A stretch of DNA of 64,000 nt from contig NZ_LMEP01000012.1 in the NCBI RefSeq assembly GCF_001426405.1, forward strand, positions 201,948-265,947, in the 5' to 3' direction. The stretch comes from Streptomyces sp. Root1304. Its GTDB lineage: Bacteria; Actinomycetota; Actinomycetes; Streptomycetales; Streptomycetaceae. Below the pieces are notes generated by a model. The model had not been told where the DNA came from, made no database searches, and saw only the letters and a list, made by a program, of their open reading frames with translations. Shown piece by piece: positions 28,291 to 35,599 of the stretch (its first letter is position 1; every line of letters starts with the position of its first letter). Both the position numbers and the translations under genes were made by a program.

Positions 28291-28761
28291 TCAGGCGCGA
28301 CGCCTGCCGCGCGGGACCTCGGCCCGCAGCCCGCGCTCCGAGCGGCGCAGCAGGGCCCAGCACGCCGCCGTCACCGAGACGAGGCCGAGCGCGGTCCCGG
28401 CGGCCCCGGCGAGCGAGGCGCCGTAGACGACGAGGACCACCGGGACGAGCGCGCAGCAGAAGACCGCCCAGCGGACCACGTCGCCGGCCTGGTCGCCCGC
28501 GCCCGCCCCGGAGGCCGGCCCCGGCGGCGCTCCGGCCGGTCCCGCGCCCACCGAACCCGGCACCCCGCCCGCCGGCCCCTCCGTCGCTCCCGGTGCCGCG
28601 CCCGGTGCCGCGCCCGGTGTCGCGCCCGGTGTCGTCCCCGTCTCCGGGTCCCCCAGGGCGGCCCGTGGGGCGGCGGGGGAGCGGCGGCGGCCGCGCGGTG
28701 CGGAGAGGAGGGGGGAGGCGACGGTGGGGGTCTGGCCGGCGGCGGTCGATGGTGCGGGCAC
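28291..28761 (-). CDS. Small membrane protein with Pro/Ala/Gly-rich N-terminus
   Basis: A 156-residue protein. GTG 28761 follows GGGAG by 7-8 nt. Residues 1-85 are low-complexity Pro/Ala/Gly/Thr, partly built from a 12-bp tandem repeat. Residues about 92-138 form two hydrophobic helices, followed by an Arg-rich tail. The function is unknown. It sits upstream of adpA on the same strand, but 469 bp separate them. Confidence 0.7.
   Translation of the reverse strand: MPAPSTAAGQTPTVASPLLSAPRGRRRSPAAPRAALGDPETGTTPGATPGAAPGAAPGATEGPAGGVPGSVGAGPAGAPPGPASGAGAGDQAGDVVRWAVFCCALVPVVLVVYGASLAGAAGTALGLVSVTAACWALLRRSERGLRAEVPRGRRRA
28585..28632. repeat. Four tandem 12-bp units inside the membrane-protein gene
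   Basis: The unit CGCGCCCGGTGY occurs four times, the first copy with one change. In frame it encodes a repeating A/T-P-G-A tetrapeptide, so copy-number changes would keep the frame. Confidence 0.78.
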
Positions 28762-29103
28762 GGGCGGTCTCCCTGCGACGGTGGGCTGGACCTGTGGCAA
28801 CGAGGAGCGGAACGTTCCGGTCACTCTCGGCGACGTCCGTTTGGCCCCCGTACGGACGCCTGTAGGGCACATCCGGCATTGCCAGATCCCGAACCCCTCG
28901 GGCATGCTCCCTGGAACGCCGCGCGCGAGCGGCGGGCACACCAGGAGTGGCACGGCAGGCTCTGGGCAGGAGAGGAGTGTCGCCGTACCCTTGGGGGTAT
29001 GGGCTTGGGAAGATGATTCCCGGACACAGCTCCGCCGCCACCCGTCGTTCGTCCCCTCCTTTCCCCGTCCCTTCCCACGAGGACCTTCTTCGCCGAGACA
29101 CCG
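28762..29103. promoter_or_regulatory. Divergent intergenic region upstream of the universal stress protein
   Basis: No gene is seen. The region holds the 10-bp palindrome GGAACGTTCC (28809-28818) and an inverted repeat CGTCCGT-11-ACGGACG (28834-28858). A possible -10 TACCCT near 28986 would give a leader of about 110 nt before the stress protein start. Confidence 0.4.
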
Positions 29104-29625
29104 ATGGCCGGTCACGAATTCCCCGAACCCGCGGACCGCAAGCGCGTCGCCGATTCCACGGTCGACCCCCTCGCGGTAGAACAGCCACGTCATGCCTGCG
29201 ACCCGGCCTTCCGGCACGGGGTGGTCGTCGGCTTCGACGGCTCCACGTCCAGTGAGCGAGCCCTCGCGTACGCCATCGGCATGGCCAGGCGCTCCGGCTC
29301 GGGCCTGATCATCGTGCACGTGGCCAACCGGCTGCCCACCACGGTGTGGGCCGGCTGCGAGCCCCCCGTCTTCGTCGACGTGCCCGACCACCGCACCGAG
29401 GTCCTCGGTCTCGAACTGGCCTGCGCCGAGCACCTGTCCGAGGTGCCCTGGATCCTCGTCGAGCGCGGCGGCGACATCTGCCACGAGCTGGAGGAGGTCG
29501 GCCGGGAGTACTCGGCCGACGCGATCGTGGTCGGCTCCACGCACGGGATCGTCGGCCGGATCTTCGGCTCGGTGGCCGGGCGTCTCGCGCGCCGCGCGCA
29601 GCGGCCCGTGATCGTCATCCCGTAA
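29104..29625 (+). CDS. Universal stress protein (UspA family)
   Basis: A 173-residue cytoplasmic protein with a single Usp domain (about 38-173) behind a charged N-terminal extension of about 35 residues. The strand VVVGFDGSTSSERAL begins the domain. The ATP-binding loop GSTHGIVGRIFGSVAGRL near the C-terminus has the G-2x-G-9x-G(S) pattern, so it is likely an ATP-binding Usp. The ATG lies behind a weak Shine-Dalgarno. The role is probably stress or dormancy related. Confidence 0.88.
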   Translation: MAGHEFPEPADRKRVADSTVDPLAVEQPRHACDPAFRHGVVVGFDGSTSSERALAYAIGMARRSGSGLIIVHVANRLPTTVWAGCEPPVFVDVPDHRTEVLGLELACAEHLSEVPWILVERGGDICHELEEVGREYSADAIVVGSTHGIVGRIFGSVAGRLARRAQRPVIVIP

Positions 29626-29801
29626 CGCGTCCGCGTACGCCCTCCGTTCCTCACGGCTCGTCGGCCGCGGGGCTCAACTGCCGTACTCCGGCCATAATTT
29701 CGGACTTCCTCAGGTGAATTGTGCCCTTGTGAAGGGTACATAAAGGTCATCGGAACACAGCAGCTCACGCAGGACATCTGCGCATCTGAAGGGAGCCCGC
29801 C

Positions 29802-30365
29802 GTGGACAACGAAGTCGCCGCGGGAAACACCACTTCCACTCTCGGACACCTGGCACTCGGACTGACCCTGCTGGCCTTCGGCCTGGGCGGTACGGGCGTC
29901 ATCGACAACGTCGCGGCGACGGACGCCGCGGGCCTCGCGACCTGGGTCGGCGGGGTGACGCTCTTCCTCGTCGGCCTGCTCGCCCTGCGCGCGGGCGACA
30001 AGGGGGAGGGCACGGCGTTCGCGGCGCTCGGCGCCTTCTGGTTCACCTGGGGGACCGCGGTCGGCGGCGGCGCCTCGGCCGACGCCGTCGGCGTCTTCCT
30101 GCTCCTGTGGGCGCTCCTGGCGCTCACGCTGACGATGGCGGCGTCGGGCAGCGGACTGTTCGGCCAGGGCGTGTACGGGCTGCTGTTCGTGGCGCTCCTG
30201 CTGCTCGGCATCGGGGCGCTCGCCGACAACGGCGGCCTCGGGAAGGCGGGCGGCTGGGTGGCCGCGGTCGCCGGTCTCGTCGCCTGGTACGGCGCCACGG
30301 CGGCGGTCGCGGGCTGGCCGACCTCCCTGGCCCGCGCGGGCCGCGGGGCGGCGGCGGCGAGCTGA
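29802..30365 (+). CDS. GPR1/FUN34/YaaH-family membrane protein
   Basis: A 187-residue integral membrane protein with six hydrophobic helices. The N-terminal STLGHLALGLTLLAFGL occupies the place of the NPAPLGL motif of acetate/succinate transporters of this family but departs from it, so the substrate is uncertain. The segment GAFWFTWG and the C-terminal helices agree with the family. It ends at a very strong terminator shared with glmS. Confidence 0.8.
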   Translation: MDNEVAAGNTTSTLGHLALGLTLLAFGLGGTGVIDNVAATDAAGLATWVGGVTLFLVGLLALRAGDKGEGTAFAALGAFWFTWGTAVGGGASADAVGVFLLLWALLALTLTMAASGSGLFGQGVYGLLFVALLLLGIGALADNGGLGKAGGWVAAVAGLVAWYGATAAVAGWPTSLARAGRGAAAAS

Positions 30366-30412
30366 TCGCGACAGCACGGAAGAAGACAGCACAGCAGAAG
30401 ACAGCACAAGAG

Positions 30413-30457
30413 AAAGCGGTCCCCCCGTGCACCTGGGATGCACGGGGGGACCGCTTT
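30413..30457. terminator. Perfect 19-bp bidirectional terminator
   Basis: Arms 30413-30431 and 30439-30457 (starting AAAGCGGTCCCC) pair over 19 bp without mismatch around a 7-nt loop, with A- and T-rich outer ends on both sides. It separates the convergent YaaH-like and glmS genes. Confidence 0.92.
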
Positions 30458-30526
30458 CGTGTCCGGTCGAACGCCGGGGGACAGGCCCGGCGCGCGGGGG
30501 GCGGGGGGACAGGCCCCGCCCGGGTG

Positions 30527-32344
30527 CTACTCGACCGTGACGGACTTGGCCAGGTTGCGCGGCTTGTCGATGTCGCGGCCCATGGCGAGCGCCGTGTGGT
30601 AGGCGAGGAGCTGGAGCGGGATGCCCATCAGGATCGGGTCCAGCTCGTCCTCGTTCTTCGGCACGACGATGGTGTGGTCGGCCTTGGCCTGCTCCTGGTG
30701 CGCGACCGCGAGGATGCGGCCGCTGCGGGCCTTGATCTCCTCCAGGGCGGCGCGGTTCTTCTCCAGCAGGTCGTCGTCGGGGACGATCGCGACCGTCGGC
30801 AGCGCCGGCTCGATGAGGGCGAGCGGGCCGTGCTTCAGCTCGGAGGCCGGGTAGGCCTCGGCGTGGATGTAGGAGATCTCCTTCAGCTTGAGGGAGGCCT
30901 CCAGGGCGACCGGGTAGCCACGGACGCGGCCGATGAACATCATCGACTGGGCGCCCGCGTACTCCGCCGCGATCTTCTTGATCTCGTCCTCGGACTCCAG
31001 GATCTCCTGGATCTGCGCGGGCAGCTTGCGCAGGCCCTCGATGATCCGCTTGCCGTCGGTGACGGACAGGTCGCGGATGCGGCCCAGGTGCAGGGCGAGC
31101 AGCGCGAAGGCGGTGACCGTGTTGGTGAAGCACTTGGTGGAGACGACGCAGACCTCGGGGCCGGCGTGGACGTACACGCCGCCGTCGGCCTCGCGGGCGA
31201 TGGCGGAGCCGACGACGTTCACGACGCCGAGGACGCGGGCGCCCTTCCGCTTGAGCTCCTGGACGGCGGCGAGCACGTCGTAGGTCTCACCGGACTGGGA
31301 GACGGCGATGTAGAGGGTGTCGGGGTCCACGACCGGGTTGCGGTAGCGGAACTCCGAGGCCGGCTCGGCGTCGGCGGGGATGCGGGCCATGGACTCGATG
31401 AGCCCGGCGCCGATCAGACCGGCGTGGTACGAGGTGCCGCAGCCGAGGATCTTGATGCGGCGGATGGTGCGGGCCTCGCGCGGGTCCAGGTTCAGGCCGC
31501 CCAGGTGCACGGTGGAGAAGCGGTCGTCGATCCGGCCGCGCAGCACGCGGTCGACCGCGTCGGGCTGCTCGGAGATCTCCTTGTGCATGAAGGTGTCGTG
31601 ACCGCCCATGTCGTACGAGGCGGCCTCCCACTCCACGGTCTCCGGGGTGGCGGTGGTGGACGCACCCGAGGTCGTGTACGTACGGAAGTCGTCGGCCTTG
31701 AGGGTGGCCATCTCGCCGTCGTCGAGGGTGACGACCTGGCGGGTGTGGGCGATCAGCGCGGCGACGTCGGAGGCGACGAGCATCTCCTTCTCGCCGATGC
31801 CGAGGATGACCGGGGAGCCGTTGCGGGCCACGACGATGCGGTCGTTGAAGTCGGCGTGCATCACGGCGATGCCGTAGGTGCCCTCGATGCTCTTGAGCGC
31901 CTCGCGGACCTTCTCCTCCAGGGTGTCGGCCTGGGAGCGGGCGATGAGGTGGGTGATGACCTCGGTGTCCGTCTCGGAGGCGAAGACGACGCCGTCGGCC
32001 TCCAGCTTGGCGCGGAGCTCCTGGGCGTTGTCGACGATGCCGTTGTGGACGACGGCGACCTTGTTCTCGGGGTCCAGGTGCGGGTGCGAGTTCACGTCGC
32101 TCGGCGCGCCGTGGGTGGCCCAGCGGGTGTGGGCGATGCCGGTGGTACCGGTGAAGCGCTTGGGGACCTTGGCCTCCAGGTCACGGACCCGGCCCTTGGC
32201 CTTGACCATCTTCAGGCCGGAGGCCTTCGGGCTGGTGACGACCATGCCGGCGGAGTCGTATCCGCGGTACTCCAGACGCGCCAGGCCCTCAAGGAGCAGG
32301 GGGGCGACGTCGCGCTTTCCGATGTAACCGACAATTCCGCACAT
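30527..32344 (-). CDS. glmS: Glutamine-fructose-6-phosphate aminotransferase (isomerising)
   Basis: A 605-residue enzyme making glucosamine-6-phosphate for peptidoglycan and related amino sugars. The N-terminal glutaminase begins MCGIVGYIG with the catalytic Cys2, and the Arg/Trp block TRWATHGAPS follows. Two SIS domains bind the sugar phosphate (LGCGTSYHAG, SQSGETYDVL), and the C-terminal tail ends DKPRNLAKSVTVE. The length is normal. ATG 32344 has GGAGGGG upstream. It lies 40 bp downstream of a small gene on the same strand and near the hexosaminidase, so amino-sugar genes cluster here. Confidence 0.97.
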   Translation of the reverse strand: MCGIVGYIGKRDVAPLLLEGLARLEYRGYDSAGMVVTSPKASGLKMVKAKGRVRDLEAKVPKRFTGTTGIAHTRWATHGAPSDVNSHPHLDPENKVAVVHNGIVDNAQELRAKLEADGVVFASETDTEVITHLIARSQADTLEEKVREALKSIEGTYGIAVMHADFNDRIVVARNGSPVILGIGEKEMLVASDVAALIAHTRQVVTLDDGEMATLKADDFRTYTTSGASTTATPETVEWEAASYDMGGHDTFMHKEISEQPDAVDRVLRGRIDDRFSTVHLGGLNLDPREARTIRRIKILGCGTSYHAGLIGAGLIESMARIPADAEPASEFRYRNPVVDPDTLYIAVSQSGETYDVLAAVQELKRKGARVLGVVNVVGSAIAREADGGVYVHAGPEVCVVSTKCFTNTVTAFALLALHLGRIRDLSVTDGKRIIEGLRKLPAQIQEILESEDEIKKIAAEYAGAQSMMFIGRVRGYPVALEASLKLKEISYIHAEAYPASELKHGPLALIEPALPTVAIVPDDDLLEKNRAALEEIKARSGRILAVAHQEQAKADHTIVVPKNEDELDPILMGIPLQLLAYHTALAMGRDIDKPRNLAKSVTVE

Positions 32345-32384
32345 AAAGGTGAAACCCCTCCAGGTTGGTGAGTGTGCCCGTGCC

Positions 32385-32681
32385 TCAGCCGTAGACGATG
32401 CGGCGCAGCTGCCGGAGCGAGAGCTCCGGTGGTGCCACCGCCCGGTGCGGCAGTTCCGTCGCGATCCGTTCGAAGATCTCGGCGTTCACCGCCCCGCCGG
32501 ACTGCAGCTCGCGATGGCGGCGGCGGACGAAGTCCTCGGTCGACTCGTCGAAGTACGCCAGCACGTCGAGGATCACCCGGGCGGCCTCACCGCGCTGGAG
32601 CGCGGTGCTGCGGACCAGGTGGTCGATGAGGTCGTCGTGCGACGGTCGGCGTTCGAGCACCCGTGAATACTGAGGGTCCAC
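32385..32681 (-). CDS. Conserved hypothetical protein, about 98 aa
   Basis: A small, probably helical protein with an acidic/basic mix and the segment DVLAYFDESTEDFVRRRHRELQ. I do not recognise its function. GTG 32681 is the likely start; the longer frame to 32894 runs across the divergent hexosaminidase promoter and is rejected. It precedes glmS by 40 bp and may be co-transcribed with it. A perfect 20-bp palindrome lies just upstream of its start. Confidence 0.7.
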   Translation of the reverse strand: MDPQYSRVLERRPSHDDLIDHLVRSTALQRGEAARVILDVLAYFDESTEDFVRRRHRELQSGGAVNAEIFERIATELPHRAVAPPELSLRQLRRIVYG

Positions 32682-32700
32682 CCCTGTCTTTTGCAAGAAT

Positions 32701-32720
32701 CCTGCCCGATATCGGGCAGG
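32701..32720. promoter_or_regulatory. Perfect 20-bp palindrome between divergent genes
   Basis: CCTGCCCGATATCGGGCAGG is a perfect palindrome 20 bp upstream of the small gene start and 30 bp from the DasR-like site of the hexosaminidase. With no loop it is better read as a protein-binding operator than as a terminator. The regulator is unknown. Confidence 0.6.
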
Positions 32721-32750
32721 CGTGTCATGATCCAGGCTCTTGGGGTGGGG

Positions 32751-32792
32751 CTTGGTCCAGACCTTGACCGTTCGAAGCTCCGGCGGTACGCA
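32751..32792 (+). promoter_or_regulatory. DasR-like site over the hexosaminidase -35
   Basis: CTTGGTCCAGACCTTG (32751-32766) matches the DasR core TGGTCTAGACCA in 10 of 12 positions. It overlaps TTGACC (32764-32769), a good -35, with a possible -10 TACGCA at 32787-32792 (17-bp spacer). Repression by DasR in the absence of amino-sugar phosphate is expected. Confidence 0.75.
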
Positions 32793-32854
32793 TGGTGACG
32801 GTTCGGATATACAAGTCGACAGACGCGCCCAACCGCTCGAAGGGGACCCAGCCT

Positions 32855-34489
32855 GTGAGACAGCGCCGAAGGATTCCGCGCCTGATCGGATCACTGCTCC
32901 TGGTCGCCGCCGCCGGGGTCGGCTGCGGTGAGGCCACCGCCGTCGGCAGGACGGCCGACAAGAACGGCGGGGCCGCCACCGAGCCCGAGGTCCGCCCGCT
33001 CGGCCGCATCGTGCCCGTACCCGCGTCCGTCGCCCCCGAGGGCGAGCCCTACACCCTGACCCGCACCACCCGCATCGGCGTCGACGAGACCTCCCGCGCG
33101 ACCCGGGACGTGGGCCGCTACCTCGCCGGACTCCTCCGCCCCTCCACCGGCTTCCCGCTGCCCGTCGTCGACGAGGCCGGGGCCCGCGGCGGCATCCGTC
33201 TCCGCCTCGACCCCGAAGACACCGGGCTCGGCGACGAGGGCTACCGGCTGCACTCCGCGCCCGACGGCCTCACCCTCACGGCCCATGCCCCCGCGGGTCT
33301 CTTCCGCGGCGTCCAGACCCTCCGCCAGCAGCTCCCCTCCGCCGTCGAGCGCCGCAGCGTCCAGGCCGGGCCCTGGAAGGTCGCCGGCGGCACCATCACC
33401 GACACCCCGCGCTACGGCTACCGGGGCGCCATGCTCGACGTCGCCCGCCACTTCTTCACCGTCGACGAGGTGAAGAGGTACATCGACCAGCTCGCCCTCT
33501 ACAAGGTCAACACCCTCCATCTGCACCTCTCCGACGACCAGGGCTGGCGCATCGCCGTCGACTCCTGGCCCCGCCTCGCCACCTACGGCGGCTCCACCGA
33601 GGTCGGCGGCGGGCCCGGCGGGTACTACACCAAGGCGGAGTACCAGGAGATCGTCCGGTACGCGGCCTCCCGCTACCAGGAGGTCATCCCCGAGATCGAC
33701 ATGCCGGGCCACACCTTCGCGGCCCTCGCCTCCTACGCCGAGCTCAACTGCGACGGGGTCGCGCCTCCCCTCTACACCGGCATCAAGGTCGGCCTCAGCT
33801 CGCTCTGCGCGCCGAAGCCCGTCACGTACGACTTCGTCGACGACGTGATCCGCGAGATCGCCGCGCTGACCCCCGGCCGGTACGTCCACATCGGCGGTGA
33901 CGAGGCGCACTCCACCAGCCACGCGGACTACGTGACCTTCATGGACAAGGTGCAGCCGGTCGTCGCCAAGTACGGCAAGAAGGTCGTCGGCTGGCACCAG
34001 CTGACCGGCACGACGCCCGCGCCCGGCGCGCTCGTCCAGTACTGGGGCCTCGACCGCACGCCCGCCGCGGAGAAGGAGCGGGTCGCCGCCGCCGCCCGGA
34101 ACGGCGCCGGGCTGATCCTGTCGCCCGCGGACCGCACGTACCTCGACATGAAGTACACGAAGGACACCCGCCTGGGCCTGGCCTGGGCCGGCTACGTGGA
34201 GGTCCGCAAGTCCTACGACTGGAACCCGGCGACGTATCTGCCGGGGGCCCCGGAGGACGCCGTACGGGGCGTGGAGGCGCCCCTGTGGACGGAGACCCTG
34301 GCCACGACGGACGACCTCGACGTGATGGCCTTCCCGCGCCTTCCGGGCGTGGCGGAACTGGGCTGGTCCCCGGCGTCCACCCACGACTGGAACACCTACA
34401 GGGAACGCCTGGCGGAACAGGCCCCGAGGTTCGAGGCCCTGGGCATCGACTGGTACCGCTCACCGGAGGTGCCCTGGCCGGCGGAGTAG
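32855..34489 (+). CDS. Exported GH20 beta-N-acetylhexosaminidase
   Basis: A 544-residue enzyme that removes terminal GlcNAc from chito-oligosaccharides. GTG 32855 follows AGGGGA. The N-terminus has an Arg-rich region (RQRRRIPR), a hydrophobic core and a Cys near residue 25, so it may be a lipoprotein or Tat substrate; the lipobox is weak. A GH20 N-terminal domain (about 55-180) precedes the barrel (about 185-525) with the catalytic HIGGDEAH motif (D349-E350) and the earlier LHLHLSDDQGWR and IPEIDMPGH blocks. It likely acts on products of the two chitinases. Confidence 0.95.
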   Translation: MRQRRRIPRLIGSLLLVAAAGVGCGEATAVGRTADKNGGAATEPEVRPLGRIVPVPASVAPEGEPYTLTRTTRIGVDETSRATRDVGRYLAGLLRPSTGFPLPVVDEAGARGGIRLRLDPEDTGLGDEGYRLHSAPDGLTLTAHAPAGLFRGVQTLRQQLPSAVERRSVQAGPWKVAGGTITDTPRYGYRGAMLDVARHFFTVDEVKRYIDQLALYKVNTLHLHLSDDQGWRIAVDSWPRLATYGGSTEVGGGPGGYYTKAEYQEIVRYAASRYQEVIPEIDMPGHTFAALASYAELNCDGVAPPLYTGIKVGLSSLCAPKPVTYDFVDDVIREIAALTPGRYVHIGGDEAHSTSHADYVTFMDKVQPVVAKYGKKVVGWHQLTGTTPAPGALVQYWGLDRTPAAEKERVAAAARNGAGLILSPADRTYLDMKYTKDTRLGLAWAGYVEVRKSYDWNPATYLPGAPEDAVRGVEAPLWTETLATTDDLDVMAFPRLPGVAELGWSPASTHDWNTYRERLAEQAPRFEALGIDWYRSPEVPWPAE

Positions 34490-34704
34490 AAGCCGGTACG
34501 CCCACGGGGAACGCCCGGCCGGGGGAGCCCCCGGCCGGGCGTTCGGCGTATCGGTGAGGCGGGTCGGACGGCGCCGAGCGCCGGGCCGGTGGGCCGCTTC
34601 GAGTCACGGACGGGGACGGGGACGGTGCCGCGTGAGGCGGCGAGGTTGGTGGCGACCTCGACGCAGTTGCCGCCGTTGGATCTGTAGGAGGAGTCGGTCG
34701 TCAT
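34396..34704 (-). pseudogene. Truncated DUF397 protein
   Basis: The first 44 or so residues read as a DUF397 protein (SYRSNGGNCVEVA, then VPVRDSKRP.GPAL). The expected C-terminal half with its conserved Phe/Trp region is missing. Beyond about 34570 the frame runs into the spacer and then opposite the hexosaminidase 3' end. ATG 34704 overlaps the stop of the next fragment (ATGTCATGA), as in intact HTH-DUF397 pairs. Confidence 0.7.
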
Positions 34705-34815
34705 GACATGCCCTTTCGTACCTCTTGGATCAGGGCCACCGACTCCGCCTGGGAGAGGCTTTCGGCCTGGAGCTGAAGGAAACGCACCAGCAGGGGCCTC
34801 ACAGCGTTACTCTCC
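34701..34815 (-). pseudogene. C-terminal remnant of an HTH/DUF5753 regulator
   Basis: The last 37 or so residues (RPLLVRFLQLQAESLSQAESVALIQEVRKGMS-like) match the end of the Streptomyces XRE/DUF5753 regulators that normally precede DUF397 genes. Upstream of about 34815 the frame is opposite the cupin fragment and makes no sense, so the HTH domain is lost. Confidence 0.6.
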
Positions 34816-35106
34816 CGCTCCACGATCCCCCGCGAGATCCAGGACGAGACGGGCTGCCTGGTGCACGTGAACGCGTACCTGACCCCTCCGGGCGCGCAGG
34901 GGCTCAAGTACCACTACGACCCGTACGTCACGCTGATCGTCCAGCTCGCGGGGCGGAAGGCGTGGCCGCTGCATCCTCCCTTCGTCGAGAACCCGACGAC
35001 GGAGTACGGCAACTTCCTGGAGTACCTGATCGGCGCGCTTCTGCTCCTGGAGTCCGGAACCGTGGCCGAGCTCGCCAGGAAGGCTGCCGCCGGTGCCGGG
35101 CGGTGA
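34812..35106 (+). pseudogene. Fragment of a JmjC/cupin-4 oxygenase-like protein
   Basis: The frame reads VHVNAYLTPPGAQGLKYHYD, then VTLIVQLAGRKAWPLH, the signature centre of JmjC-like cupin proteins (roughly 60 residues). The HxD-type metal site starts in YHYDPY. Both N- and C-terminal parts are missing; the last 30 residues are unrelated. It has no credible start and abuts the regulator remnant on the other strand. Confidence 0.65.
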
Positions 35107-35470
35107 GGGGGCCCCGGCCCGGCATTGGCACGCGTACGCGTACACCGGGCGGTCGTATCCGGAGTCCGCGATCCGGCGGAAGGAGGCCCCGGCCGACTAT
35201 CCGCCGATCGAGCTCAAGGACTGGCTGCGGCGGCCCGCCGCGCAGGTGGTGGCGACCTACGCCGACGCGGAAGCCGCCGTCGCCTGGGTCGAGGGGGAGC
35301 TGACCCAGAACCCTCCGGCGGACCTGGAGCACTTCCCGCTCTGGGACCGGCTGCGGCACGTCGAGGAGACGCTGCGGCTGACGGCGGGGAGCGACGTGGT
35401 CCAGGGCTACTACTCCAAGGCGCAGCAGTACGTGTCCCGCGCACTCATCGCATGCGCGCGAGCGGGGTGA
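35093..35470 (+). CDS. Hypothetical protein, 125 aa
   Basis: A small protein with HWHAYAYTG near its start and the C-terminal block DVVQGYYSKAQQYVSRALIAC, a pattern I associate with short accessory-genome proteins in Streptomyces; no function is known. The first codons overlap the cupin fragment, so the native 5' end may also be lost, and no good Shine-Dalgarno is seen. It is followed by a strong terminator. Confidence 0.55.
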   Translation: MPGGEGAPARHWHAYAYTGRSYPESAIRRKEAPADYPPIELKDWLRRPAAQVVATYADAEAAVAWVEGELTQNPPADLEHFPLWDRLRHVEETLRLTAGSDVVQGYYSKAQQYVSRALIACARAG

Positions 35471-35543
35471 CTCCTGCCCCTACGAAGGCGCGTGACCCAC
35501 CGGCTCGGCAGCGACCGGCAGGGTCCCCGCACGGTACGGGCAA

Positions 35544-35588
35544 GATGCGAGCCCCGGCGGAGGACCGTACTCCGGCGGGGCTCGCATC
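35544..35588. terminator. Terminator between the accessory gene and desD
   Basis: Arms GATGCGAGCCCCG (35544-35556) and CGGGGCTCGCATC (35576-35588) pair perfectly over 13 bp. It ends the desABCD operon 11 bp after the desD stop and may also serve the plus strand. Confidence 0.87.
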
Positions 35589-35599
35589 GGTTCGGGGTG

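Noticed and set aside
30107..32371. 754-codon plus-strand frame across glmS
   Set aside because: It is Val/Gly/Asp-rich antisense sequence; glmS on the minus strand is complete and unmistakable.
32682..32894. N-terminal extension of the 98-aa protein up to 32894
   Set aside because: It would run across the hexosaminidase promoter, its DasR-like site and the 20-bp palindrome, and the encoded residues look random.
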